Shown here: positions 55,254-63,295 of the stretch, piece after piece
How positions within the stretch are numbered: the stretch's first letter is position 1
How the letters are laid out: each line of letters begins with the position of its first letter
Source of the DNA: Massilia sp. TS11
GTDB lineage: Bacteria; Pseudomonadota; Gammaproteobacteria; Burkholderiales; Burkholderiaceae_D
DNA length: 64,000 nucleotides
NCBI RefSeq assembly: GCF_022012445.1
Contig: NZ_JAKLTS010000002.1
Location: 434,001-498,000, forward strand
Reading direction: 5' to 3'
The notes under the pieces: generated by a model
Told to the model about the DNA's origin: nothing
The model's input: the letters and a program-made list of their open reading frames with translations, nothing else
Databases searched by the model: none
Position numbers and translations under genes: made by a program

Positions 55254-55562
55254 ATGAAACAAGTGATGCTCGTCGCAGTCGTCGCCGCCGCCTTCGTGTC
55301 CGGCAGCGCCATGGCCAACGAAAAACTGGCCAAAGAGAAGAACTGCCTGGCTTGCCACCAGGTGGCAACCAAGGTGGTCGGCCCGGCCTATAAGGACGTG
55401 GCTGCCAAGTACGCTGGCCAGAAGGATGCCGAAGCCAAGCTGGTCCAGAAAGTCATGAAGGGCGGCTCGGGTTCCTGGGGCGCGGTGCCGATGCCCGCCA
55501 ACCCGCAAGTGAACGAAGCCGAAGCCAAGACCCTGGTCAAGTGGATCCTGTCGCTGAAGTAA
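55254..55562 (+). CDS. Class I cytochrome c
   Basis: A 102-residue protein with a signal peptide (SGSAMA). The heme motif CLACH is at residues 31-35 and the axial Met lies in VPMPANPQV. The size fits a soluble periplasmic c551/c552-type carrier to a terminal oxidase. CTGGAGAAA lies before the ATG. A TACAAT box at 55223 could be its -10 element. A bidirectional terminator follows. Confidence 0.94.
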   Translation: MKQVMLVAVVAAAFVSGSAMANEKLAKEKNCLACHQVATKVVGPAYKDVAAKYAGQKDAEAKLVQKVMKGGSGSWGAVPMPANPQVNEAEAKTLVKWILSLK

Positions 55563-55583
55563 GCTTCACGCGCACAGCATAAA

Positions 55584-55609
55584 AAAAGGGACGGCATGCC
55601 GTCCCTTTT
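55584..55609. terminator. Bidirectional terminator between cytochrome c and DUF2282 genes
   Basis: Arms AAAAGGGACGGCA (55584-55596) and its complement (55597-55609) form a perfect palindrome flanked by A-rich and T-rich runs on both sides. It suits both convergent genes. Confidence 0.92.
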
Positions 55610-55626
55610 GTTTTGCCTGTTCCGCT

Positions 55627-55902
55627 TCAGGACGAGGCTTTTTTCTCTTCCGGCTTGACGGCCTGCTTGCTGCCGCCTTCCTTTTCGCAGGTGCCTGCGG
55701 GCACGAACTTCCATTCGGCCTTGTCCATGTCGGCCTTGGCCTGGCCGGCACACGAGTGCTTGGCGGTGGCGCAGTCGTTCTGGCCGGCCTTGGCCACGCC
55801 ATAGCATTTTTCCTTCTTGCCGTCGGCGGCCTGGGCGGCCGTGGCGCTCACGGCGCACAGGCTGGCCAGGGCGGCGGCCACGATCACTTGACGTTGTTTC
55901 AT
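55627..55902 (-). CDS. DUF2282 / bufferin-type periplasmic metal-binding peptide precursor
   Basis: A 91-residue protein. Residues 1-26 are a signal peptide. Four cysteines lie at 33, 44, 51 and 72 in the pattern [20 protein letters not shown] and VPAGTCEK, which is the DUF2282 core. A charged Lys/Glu-rich tail follows. DUF2282 proteins have recently been described as ribosomally made, post-translationally modified copper-binding peptides (bufferins), normally made beside a DUF692 enzyme and a partner. Neither is in this window, so this copy is an orphan. It is followed on the same strand by an unrelated binding-protein gene, after 68 bases in the opposite order. Confidence 0.86.
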   Translation of the reverse strand: MKQRQVIVAAALASLCAVSATAAQAADGKKEKCYGVAKAGQNDCATAKHSCAGQAKADMDKAEWKFVPAGTCEKEGGSKQAVKPEEKKASS

Positions 55903-55969
55903 ACGGTCTCCTGGTTGCCGCTGGAGTCAGGCGGCACGGTCGGCGGCTTCGCCCGTGCCGTGCAGCCGT

Positions 55970-57109
55970 TTAGCGGACGACTTCGAGCTTGGTCTTCTTG
56001 CCGCCCTTGTAGGTGTACAGGGTCAGGGCGCCATCCTTGATGTCGCCGAAGTTGTCAAACGCGATGGCGCCGGTCACGCCCTGGTACTTGATCTTGGCCA
56101 GCTCGGGCAGGTACTTGGCCGGCTCGGCCGAATTGGCCTTCTGCATGGCGGTCGCCATGGTCATCACGGCGTCGTAGACATACGGTGCGTACAGCAGCTG
56201 GTCCTGACCGAATTTCTTCTTGTAGCGCGCGTTGAAGTCGGCCATGACTTTTTCGCCTTCGCCCGTCACACCGCCAGCTTCGGCGCAGTAGACATTGCCT
56301 TCGCCCAGGCCGTCGCCAGCCAGCTTCGGCAGCGATTCGGTGCAGACGCCGTCGCCGCCCATGAACTTGGCCTGGATGCCGAGTGCCTTGAGCTGCTTGA
56401 GCATCGGGCCGCCGACTGCGTCCATGCCGCCGAAGAAGACCAGGTCGGGCTTCTTGGCCTTGATCTGGGTGAGGATGGCGGTGAAGTCGGTGGCCTTGTC
56501 GGTCGTGTACTGCTTGGACACGATCTCGGCGCCGCCGGCCTTTGCGCCCTTGACGAATTCATCGGCCACACCCTGGCCGTAGGCGGTGCGGTCGTCGATC
56601 ACGGCGACTTTCTTGGCGCCCAGCTTCTTGACGGCGTAGCTGCCCAGGGTGCCGCCCAGCTTGTTGTCATTGGCCACCACGCGGAAGGCCGATTTGAAGC
56701 CCTGCTTCGTGTATTGCGGCGTGGTCGAGGACGGCGAAATCTGGGGAATCCCGGCATCGTGGTAGATCTTCGAGGCCGGCACCGTGGTGCCCGAATTCAG
56801 GTGGCCGATCACGCCCTTGACCTTGGCGTCAACCAGCTTCTGCGCCACGGCCGTCCCCTGTTTCGGGTCGGACGCATCGTCTTCCAGCTGCAGCACGAAT
56901 TTGGCTTTGTTCCCGCCGATCATGATGCCCTTGGCATTGAGTTCTTCCACGGCCAGTTTGGCGCCGTTCTCATTGTCTTTACCGAGGTGGGCATTGGGGC
57001 CCGAGATCGGGGCCACGTGGCCGATCTTGATCTCGACGTCGGCCGCATAGGCGCTTCCGCCAAAGGCCAGCGCGATGGCCAGCGGAATCAGTTTGCTCTT
57101 CACGGACAT
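55970..57109 (-). CDS. Branched-chain amino-acid-type ABC substrate-binding protein, copy 1
   Basis: A 379-residue periplasmic binding protein (signal cleavage at AYAAD). Type I fold segments are IKIGHVAPISGPNAHLGKD, GVIGHLNSGTTVPAS and VAVIDDRTAYGQGVADEF. It belongs to the LivJ/LivK family that binds leucine, isoleucine, valine or other amino acids. ATG 57109 is preceded by GGAGA. Its closest relative is the next gene upstream. No LivH, M, G or F genes are present here. Confidence 0.93.
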   Translation of the reverse strand: MSVKSKLIPLAIALAFGGSAYAADVEIKIGHVAPISGPNAHLGKDNENGAKLAVEELNAKGIMIGGNKAKFVLQLEDDASDPKQGTAVAQKLVDAKVKGVIGHLNSGTTVPASKIYHDAGIPQISPSSTTPQYTKQGFKSAFRVVANDNKLGGTLGSYAVKKLGAKKVAVIDDRTAYGQGVADEFVKGAKAGGAEIVSKQYTTDKATDFTAILTQIKAKKPDLVFFGGMDAVGGPMLKQLKALGIQAKFMGGDGVCTESLPKLAGDGLGEGNVYCAEAGGVTGEGEKVMADFNARYKKKFGQDQLLYAPYVYDAVMTMATAMQKANSAEPAKYLPELAKIKYQGVTGAIAFDNFGDIKDGALTLYTYKGGKKTKLEVVR

Positions 57110-57256
57110 GCATATTCTCCAGTTGAAAATACGAACCGCGCTCGTGGCGCGGGGGCAGTTTTTATGTAGCCGACAAATTACAGGAAATCGCCGCAAAGGA
57201 AAAGCCGAACCCGAGGCGGGCGCAGGGTCATCTGCACCGCGCTGGGGCCTTGCCCC

Positions 57257-58381
57257 TTAACGGAGCACGTCGACGCGCGTTTTCTTCCCGTCTTTGTACG
57301 TGAACAGGGTCATCGCGCCATCTTTCAGGTCACCGTTGGCATCAAACGCGATGCGGCCGGTGATGCCCTCGTACTGGATGCTGGCCAGCGCCGGCAGGTA
57401 TTTGGCCGGATCGGCCGACTGCGCCTTCTGCATGGCGGCGGCCATGACCATGACGGCGTCGTAAATCTGCGGGCCATACACCTGGACCGGAATCTTGTAG
57501 CGCGCCACGTAGCGCGCGCGGTAGGCGGCGATCTTCGGTTCCTGCTCGCCCTTGACGCCGCCGGCCTCGATGCACAGCACGCCAGCGGCGGGCAGCTTGC
57601 CGCCGGCCAGCTGGGCGAGGTTCTCGCTGCACAGGCCGTCGCCGCCGAGGAAGGCGCTCTGCAGGCCCAGGCTCTGCACCTGCTTGAGCATGGGGCCGCC
57701 GACGGCGTCCATGCCGCCGAAGAAGATGGCGTCCGGCTTCTTGCTGCGGATCTTGGTCAGGATGGCCGTGAAGTCGCTCGCCTTGTCGCTGGTGAACTCG
57801 CGCGCGACGATCTCGACGCCGTTAGCCTTGGCGCCTTTGACAAATTCATCGGCCAGGCCTTGGCCATAGGCGGTGCGGTCGTCGATCACGGCGATGCGCT
57901 TGTAGCCGGCCGTGGTCGCTGCATACTTGCCGAGCGTGCCGCCCAGGCGCGCATCATTGGCGATCACGCGGAAGGCCGTCTTGAAGCCCTGGCGCGTGTA
58001 CTGCGCGGCCGAGGACGAGCCCGAAATCTGCGGGATGCCGGCGTCGTGGTAGATCTTGGAGGCGGGGATGGTCACGCCCGAATTCAGGTGGCCGATCACG
58101 CCATTGACCTTGGCGTCGACCAGCTTCTGGGCGACCGCCGTGCCCTGCTTGGGGTCGCCGCCATCGTCTTCGGTCAGCAGCACCAGCTTGACCTTCTTGC
58201 CGCCGAGCGTGAAGCCCTTGGCATTGAGTTCTTCGACGGCCATGCGCGCCGCGTTTTCATTGTCTTTGCCGAAATGGGAGGACGGCCCCGAGGTGGGGGC
58301 CACGTGGCCGATCTTGACGACGTCGTCGGCCAGGGCCGGCGTCAGCGCGCCGAGCAGCAGCAGGGGGAGCAGGGACTTCAA
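57257..58381 (-). CDS. Branched-chain amino-acid-type ABC substrate-binding protein, copy 2
   Basis: A 374-residue protein with the same fold: signal MKSLLPLLLLGALTPALA, VVKIGHVAPTSGPSSHFGKD and IAVIDDRTAYGQGLADEF. It is a tandem duplicate of the gene at 55970, clearly diverged. The start codon is TTG, 5 bases after the stop of the DUF2486 gene, with no strong ribosome site, which suggests translational coupling. A later ATG would remove the signal peptide. Confidence 0.92.
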   Translation of the reverse strand: MKSLLPLLLLGALTPALADDVVKIGHVAPTSGPSSHFGKDNENAARMAVEELNAKGFTLGGKKVKLVLLTEDDGGDPKQGTAVAQKLVDAKVNGVIGHLNSGVTIPASKIYHDAGIPQISGSSSAAQYTRQGFKTAFRVIANDARLGGTLGKYAATTAGYKRIAVIDDRTAYGQGLADEFVKGAKANGVEIVAREFTSDKASDFTAILTKIRSKKPDAIFFGGMDAVGGPMLKQVQSLGLQSAFLGGDGLCSENLAQLAGGKLPAAGVLCIEAGGVKGEQEPKIAAYRARYVARYKIPVQVYGPQIYDAVMVMAAAMQKAQSADPAKYLPALASIQYEGITGRIAFDANGDLKDGAMTLFTYKDGKKTRVDVLR

Positions 58382-58386
58382 GGGGT

Positions 58387-58764
58387 TCAGGCTTTCTGGG
58401 CTTGTAAATGGGCGATCTCGGCGGCCACCGCGCGTGCGACGGCCTGGGCCAGGGTCTCGTGCAGGCCGGACTTGATCTCGGCCGTCAGCGGGCCGAGGGC
58501 CTGGCGCACGATCTCGCCGAGGCTGTCGCGCAGGCGCTGTTCGAGCACGAAATCGATGCGGCCCTGCAGCTGGCGCAGCACGCGTTCTTCGAGCCGGCGT
58601 TCAAAGTCGGCCCATTCGTGCGCGCTCCAGTCGGGCAGGGCGCCCTGGCTGGCGCTGGCCGGCGCGGCGGGCACTGGCTGCGGCGCCGGCGCGGGCGGCT
58701 CGGCGTCCTGGAAGACTTCGGTCAGCACGGGGATGCTGGCATCAAATTCGGTTTGCTCGCTCAT
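58387..58764 (-). CDS. DUF2486-like acidic/helical protein
   Basis: A 125-residue protein. The N terminus is Pro/Ala-rich and acidic; the C-terminal two thirds form amphipathic helices (EWADFERRLEERVLRQLQGR, LRDSLGEIVRQALGPL). Similarity to DUF2486 is from memory and moderate. It overlaps holC by ATGA, so it may act with the replication clamp loader, but this is inference. Confidence 0.68.
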   Translation of the reverse strand: MSEQTEFDASIPVLTEVFQDAEPPAPAPQPVPAAPASASQGALPDWSAHEWADFERRLEERVLRQLQGRIDFVLEQRLRDSLGEIVRQALGPLTAEIKSGLHETLAQAVARAVAAEIAHLQAQKA

Positions 58765-59177
58765 GACTGGCCTACCACGAGATGGGAGGGTTGGTAAGAC
58801 TGCTTTTTATACGCGATGAAGCGCTGGCGTCCGGCCTGCACGTCGTCCGGATCGGTCGAGACGACCTCGACCACGCGCTGGTAGGCGGCCACGTTGTCGG
58901 GCTGCTGGTGGCTGAGGTTGACCAGCACCGTGGCCGGCGGCAGCGCGCGCGCCAGGTCGGGCGTGATGACGACCGGCGTCTGGTCCGCCAGCGCATGGCC
59001 GGCCTGCACATGGGGCAGGAAATCGGTGGCCGAAAACGACCACAGGGCGGCGTCGAGCGCGGCCGGGTCGGCCGTCAGCACGATGATCCGGTGTCCGCCC
59101 GCATAGGCCTTGCGCACCAGCCGGCAGCAGTAGGCCAGCTTGTCGGGCACGCTCGTATGGAAGTCGACCTGGGTCAT
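58761..59177 (-). CDS. holC: DNA polymerase III subunit chi
   Basis: A 138-residue protein. MTQVDFHTSVPDKLAYCCRLVRKAYAGGH, LWSFSATDFLPHV and LVNLSHQQPDNV are typical of HolC. Chi links the clamp loader to single-strand-binding protein. It overlaps both neighbours (TGATG with the glutaredoxin-like gene, ATGA with DUF2486). Confidence 0.93.
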   Translation of the reverse strand: MTQVDFHTSVPDKLAYCCRLVRKAYAGGHRIIVLTADPAALDAALWSFSATDFLPHVQAGHALADQTPVVITPDLARALPPATVLVNLSHQQPDNVAAYQRVVEVVSTDPDDVQAGRQRFIAYKKQSYQPSHLVVGQS

Positions 59178-59809
59178 CAGAATACAAAGCCCGGTGGTGC
59201 GTTTTTCGGCGGCGGCGGCGCCTTGGCGCGTTCGGCCGCCGCTTTCTCCGCCGCGGCCTTGTCGGCCGCCAGCTTCTGCGCGATCTGGTCGGTTTCCGAC
59301 AGGCGCGGCGGCGCAGCCGGTTCGGCTGCCGGGGCCTTGTAGCCGGCCGGCAGCAGGCGCGAACTCGGGTAGTTGGCGTTGCTCAGGGCCTCGTTCCAGG
59401 CATTCGCCTCGAAGCCGACCAGGCGGGCGCGGCCGACCAGCAGCAGGGGCAGCTGGCCCTCGCTGCCGGCCTGTTTGAGCTTTTCGATGTCCTCGTTATT
59501 GCTGACCGTCTTTTCGCTGAACGGAATCCCGCGCTCATTCAGCAGACGGCGCCCGTCGTCGCAGGCCTGGCATTTGCTGGTCGTGTACAGGGTCACGGGC
59601 GAGGAACGCATGGCCTCGGCCACGGCATACGGCAGTTCGACGCCGCTGCCGCTGCCGTCGAGGTTTTTGATCTCGACCTTCTTGACGCTGGACGGCGGCG
59701 GCATGTCGCTGTAATGCGTGACGCCTTTTTCGTCCTTCCATTTGTAGACCTGGGCGCTCGCCATGGCGGCGCCCAGCAGCAGCGTCACAGCCAGGGCCGC
59801 GCGTTTCAT
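59177..59809 (-). CDS. DUF4124 - glutaredoxin-like periplasmic protein
   Basis: A 210-residue protein with a signal peptide (AMASAQ). Residues about 20-55 are a DUF4124 segment (VYKWKDEKGVTHYSDMPPP). A glutaredoxin-like domain follows, with the redox motif SKCQAC near residue 78 and the cis-Pro segment QLPLLLVG. An Ala/Lys-rich helical tail ends FVF. It probably handles thiol groups in the periplasm. It overlaps prlC and holC, so it is in one operon with them. Confidence 0.85.
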   Translation of the reverse strand: MKRAALAVTLLLGAAMASAQVYKWKDEKGVTHYSDMPPPSSVKKVEIKNLDGSGSGVELPYAVAEAMRSSPVTLYTTSKCQACDDGRRLLNERGIPFSEKTVSNNEDIEKLKQAGSEGQLPLLLVGRARLVGFEANAWNEALSNANYPSSRLLPAGYKAPAAEPAAPPRLSETDQIAQKLAADKAAAEKAAAERAKAPPPPKNAPPGFVF

Positions 59810-61872
59810 CCGGCGCTCCCCATGCCCGAGTGGCGCAGCAGGGCGTCGATGCTGGGCTCGCGGCCGCGGAAGGCCTTGAAGGACTCGAGCGCCGGACGGG
59901 CGCCGCCGGCGGCCAGAATCTCGCGCTGGAAGCGCTTGCCGGTGGCGTCGAGTGCGTCCGCGCCGGCCGCCGTCGCTTCTTCAAAGGCCGCATAGGCGTC
60001 GGCCGACAGCACCTCGGCCCACTTGTAGCTGTAGTAGCCGGCCGCGTAACCGCCCGCGAAGATATGGCTGAACGAATGCAGGAAGCGGTTGAAGGCCGGC
60101 GGCGTGATGACGGCGAACTCGGCGCGCACGGCCTCGAGCACCTGCTGCGGCGTGGCCGCGCTGGTCGGGTCGAAGTCGAAATGCAGGTGCATGTCGGCCA
60201 GCGAGAACTCGACCTGGCGCAGGGTCTGCAGACCCGACTGGAAATTCTTGGCCGCGATCATCTTGTCGTAGAGGGCGCGCGGCAGCGGCGCGCCGGTCTT
60301 CACGTGGGCCGTCATGTGGGACAGCACGTCCCATTCCCAGCAGAAGTTTTCCATGAACTGGGAGGGCAGCTCGACCGCATCCCATTCCACCCCCGAGATG
60401 CCAGACACGCCCAGTTCATCGACCTGGGTCAGCATGTGGTGCAGGCCGTGGCCGAACTCGTGGAACAGGGTGGTCACTTCGTCGTGCGTGAACAGCGAAG
60501 GCTGGTCGCCGATCGGCGGCGTGAAATTGCAGACCAGGTAGGCCACCGGGGTCTGGACCTTGCCGTCGGCATGCACGCGGCGGCCGCGCGCATCGTCCAT
60601 CCAGGCGCCGCCGGCCTTGCCCGCGCGCGCATACAGGTCGAGGTAGAACTGGCCGACCAGCTGGCCGTCGCGTTCGATACGGAAGAAGCGCACGTCCGGA
60701 TGCCAGACCGGGGCCGTGTCCGGCCCGATGGTGACGCCGAACAGGCGCTGCACGAGGCGGAACAGGCCGTCGATGACCTTGGGCTCGGGGAAGTATTCCT
60801 TGACCTCCTGGTCCGAGAACGCATAGCGCTTTTCGCGCAGCTTTTCCGAGGCGTAGGGAATGTCCCAGGCTTCCAGCGTGGCCAGGCCCAGCTCGTCGCG
60901 GGCGAAGGCGCGCAGTTCGGCCAGATCGCGCTCGGCATACGGACGCGCCTTGCGCGCCAGGTCTTCGAGGAACGCGATCACATGGGCCGGCGATTCGGCC
61001 ATCTTGGGCACCAGCGAGACCTCGGCGAAGTTGCCGAAGTCGAGCAGCTGGGCCTCTTCGTGGCGCAGCTGCAGCAGGCGCGTGATGTTGGCGCTGTTGT
61101 CCCACTTGGCCGCGTCCGAGAACAGGCTGCCCTGGTCGGAGGCCTTGGTGACATTGGCGCGGTAGATGGTTTCGCGCAGCGCGCGATTGTCGCAGAACTG
61201 CAGCAGCGGAAAATACGAGGGGAAGTGCAGCGTGAACACAAAGCCCGGCTTGCCGGCCTTCTCGGCGGCGGCCGCGGCGGCCTGCTTGGCGTCCTCGGGC
61301 AGGCCGGCCAGATCGGCCGCGTTGCTCACGTGGAGCTGGTAGTCATTGGTGGCGTCGAGCACGTTTTCCGAGAAGCGCGTCGAGATCGCCGCCTGTTCTT
61401 CCTGGATGGCGGCAAAGCGCGCTTTTTTGTCCTCGGGCAGTTCGGCGCCGCCCAGACGGAAATCGCGGATGGCGTTGTCGATGATCTTGCGGCGGGCCAG
61501 CGACAGGCGCTCGAAGTCGGGACTGGCACGCAGGGCCTTGTACTTGGCGAACAGGGCCTCGTTCTGGCCGAGGCTGGTCCAGAACTCGGTGACCTTGGGC
61601 TGGTTCTCGTTGTAGGTGGCGCGCAGGGCCGGGCTGTCCATCACATGGTTGAGGTGGCCGACGATGCCCCAGGCGCGGCCCAGGCGCTCGGTGGCCTCCT
61701 CGAGCGGCTGGACAAAATTTTCCCAGGTGACGCTGGCGGCCGGCGCTTCAAGCGTGCTGACGACGGCGCGCGCGGCGCCGATCAGCTGGTCGATGGCGGG
61801 GGTGACGTGCTCGGGCTGGAACAGGTCAAAGCGCGGCAGGTCGGTGAAATCCAACAGGGAATTAATGTCCAT
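59806..61872 (-). CDS. prlC: Oligopeptidase A (M3 zinc metallopeptidase)
   Basis: A 688-residue protein. The zinc motif HEFGH is at about residues 471-475 with a second Glu further on, and WDAVELPSQFMENFCWE is conserved. It degrades signal peptides and short oligopeptides in the cytoplasm. ATG 61872 is supported by GGAAGC. It lies 10 bases after folD. Confidence 0.95.
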   Translation of the reverse strand: MDINSLLDFTDLPRFDLFQPEHVTPAIDQLIGAARAVVSTLEAPAASVTWENFVQPLEEATERLGRAWGIVGHLNHVMDSPALRATYNENQPKVTEFWTSLGQNEALFAKYKALRASPDFERLSLARRKIIDNAIRDFRLGGAELPEDKKARFAAIQEEQAAISTRFSENVLDATNDYQLHVSNAADLAGLPEDAKQAAAAAAEKAGKPGFVFTLHFPSYFPLLQFCDNRALRETIYRANVTKASDQGSLFSDAAKWDNSANITRLLQLRHEEAQLLDFGNFAEVSLVPKMAESPAHVIAFLEDLARKARPYAERDLAELRAFARDELGLATLEAWDIPYASEKLREKRYAFSDQEVKEYFPEPKVIDGLFRLVQRLFGVTIGPDTAPVWHPDVRFFRIERDGQLVGQFYLDLYARAGKAGGAWMDDARGRRVHADGKVQTPVAYLVCNFTPPIGDQPSLFTHDEVTTLFHEFGHGLHHMLTQVDELGVSGISGVEWDAVELPSQFMENFCWEWDVLSHMTAHVKTGAPLPRALYDKMIAAKNFQSGLQTLRQVEFSLADMHLHFDFDPTSAATPQQVLEAVRAEFAVITPPAFNRFLHSFSHIFAGGYAAGYYSYKWAEVLSADAYAAFEEATAAGADALDATGKRFQREILAAGGARPALESFKAFRGREPSIDALLRHSGMGSAG

Positions 61873-61881
61873 TGCTTCCTT

Positions 61882-62730
61882 TTACTTCGTACGTTCTGCC
61901 GATTCGATGGTGTTCATCAGCAGCATGGTAATTGTCATCGGGCCGACGCCGCCCGGCACGGGCGTGATGTAGCCGGCCACCTCTTTGACGGCAGCGAAAT
62001 CGACGTCGCCACACAGCTTGCCGTTCTCATCGCGGTTGATGCCGACGTCGATCACCACCGCACCGGGTTTGACCATGTCGGCCGTCAGCGTGTTCCGGCG
62101 GCCGGTGGCGGCGACGACCACATCGGCCTGGCGCGTGTGGTAGCCGAGGTCCGGGGTGCCGCTATGGCAGATGGTGACGGTGGCATTGGCTTGCAAGAGC
62201 AGCAGGCCCATCGGCTTGCCGACCGTGTTCGAGCGGCCGATCACGACCGCGTGCTTGCCGCGCAGGTCAAAGCCGGTCGATTCGATCAGCTTCATGCAGC
62301 CATACGGGGTGCAGGGGCGGAAGCCCGCGAGGCCCGTCATCAGCTCGCCGGCCGACAGCACCGAGTAGCCGTCCACGTCCTTGGTGGTGGCGATCGCCTC
62401 GATCACCTTGTGCGGATTGATGTGCTTGGGCAGGGGCATCTGCACGAGGATGCCGTGGATGGCCGGATCGGCGTTGAGGGCGGCGATGCGCTCGAGCAGG
62501 GCCGCTTCCGACAGGTCGGCTTCGTATTTCTCCAGCACCGAGTGGATGCCGACATCGCCGCAGGCCTTGACCTTGTTGCGGACGTAGACATGGCTGGCCG
62601 GGTCTTCGCCGACCAGGATCACCGCCAGGCCGGGCTGCTTGCCGGCAGCCGTGAGGGCCGCGGCGCGCTCGCGGATCTGGGCACGCAGTTGTTGGGAGAG
62701 AAGGACACCGTCGATCAGTTGTGCGGACAT
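61882..62730 (-). CDS. folD: Methylenetetrahydrofolate dehydrogenase / cyclohydrolase
   Basis: A 282-residue protein. Active-site segments are [14 protein letters not shown] (Tyr, Lys), [12 protein letters not shown] and [13 protein letters not shown] (NADP site), ending [10 protein letters not shown]. It interconverts methylene-, methenyl- and formyl-tetrahydrofolate. It is the first gene of the folD-prlC-DUF4124-holC run. Confidence 0.98.
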   Translation of the reverse strand: MSAQLIDGVLLSQQLRAQIRERAAALTAAGKQPGLAVILVGEDPASHVYVRNKVKACGDVGIHSVLEKYEADLSEAALLERIAALNADPAIHGILVQMPLPKHINPHKVIEAIATTKDVDGYSVLSAGELMTGLAGFRPCTPYGCMKLIESTGFDLRGKHAVVIGRSNTVGKPMGLLLLQANATVTICHSGTPDLGYHTRQADVVVAATGRRNTLTADMVKPGAVVIDVGINRDENGKLCGDVDFAAVKEVAGYITPVPGGVGPMTITMLLMNTIESAERTK

Positions 62731-62800
62731 GGTTGTGGCAGCTTGGATGGGAAAGCCACGATTTTACATCGGCCCCGCCGGCGCCGCCCTTTGTCCAATT

Positions 62801-62829
62801 GGAAAAATGGGGTCTGACCCCATTTTTCC
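62801..62829. repeat. Palindromic repeat copy 4 (single unit)
   Basis: One unit only: GGAAAAATGGGGTC, T, GACCCCATTTTTCC, with 14-base perfect arms round one base. Its last base is the first base of the ArsR stop codon (minus strand). It lies between arsR and folD, both on the minus strand. Confidence 0.88.
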
Positions 62830-63179
62830 TAGCGGCGACGGTTGAGGGCGGCGTCCATGTGGCGGAAGCGCTCGGCCAGGCTGCCGCAGACCAGGTCGCA
62901 CAGGGCGTCGACGACCGGGTCGGCAATCTTGTAATAGACGCTATTGCCACGCCCCTCGCGCTGGACCAGGCCGTGCTGGGCCAGCAGGGTCAGGTGGCGC
63001 GAGGTGTTGGCCACGCTCGAGCCGATCCGCTCGGCCAGTTCGCCGACGGAAAACTCGCCTTCGCGCAGCAGATTCAATAGCTGCAGGCGCACCGGCTCGG
63101 ACAGGGCCCGGAAATAGGCGGCCACATGGGGCAGCACCTCGGGCGGCAGGGTGTTCTCTTTGGGCATAGGGCAAATCAT
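62829..63179 (-). CDS. ArsR-family regulator
   Basis: A 116-residue protein; ATG 63167 (MPKENTLPPE) is an alternative start and no ribosome site decides. The winged helix is FRALSEPVRLQLLNLLREGEFSVGELAERIGSSVANTSRHLTLL in pieces: LSEPVRLQLLNLL, ELAERIGSSVANTSRHL. Cysteines in ALCDLVCGSL may be a redox or metal site. It is divergent from the RND adaptor gene, with a palindrome covering the promoter, so it probably represses that efflux system and itself. Confidence 0.9.
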   Translation of the reverse strand: MICPMPKENTLPPEVLPHVAAYFRALSEPVRLQLLNLLREGEFSVGELAERIGSSVANTSRHLTLLAQHGLVQREGRGNSVYYKIADPVVDALCDLVCGSLAERFRHMDAALNRRR

Positions 63180-63234
63180 CGGGGACGACCGTCTATTTTA
63201 TCCGATTCGGTAAGTTCATATTTACGCTTTAAAC

Positions 63235-63256
63235 TATTTGCGTATATGCGCAAATA
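63235..63256. promoter_or_regulatory. Palindromic operator in the arsR / efflux intergenic region
   Basis: TATTTGCG (63235-63242), TATATG, CGCAAATA (63249-63256): 8-base perfect arms. It overlaps the -35 region of the rightward promoter (TTGCGT 63238, TATACT 63262-63267). Confidence 0.82.
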
Positions 63257-63267
63257 TAGACTATACT
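63238..63267 (+). promoter_or_regulatory. Promoter of the efflux adaptor gene
   Basis: TTGCGT (63238-63243), 18-base spacer, TATACT (63262-63267), 29 bases before the ATG at 63296. Confidence 0.65.
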
Positions 63268-63295
63268 GCGCTTAAGATCAATCCCGGAGGATGTT

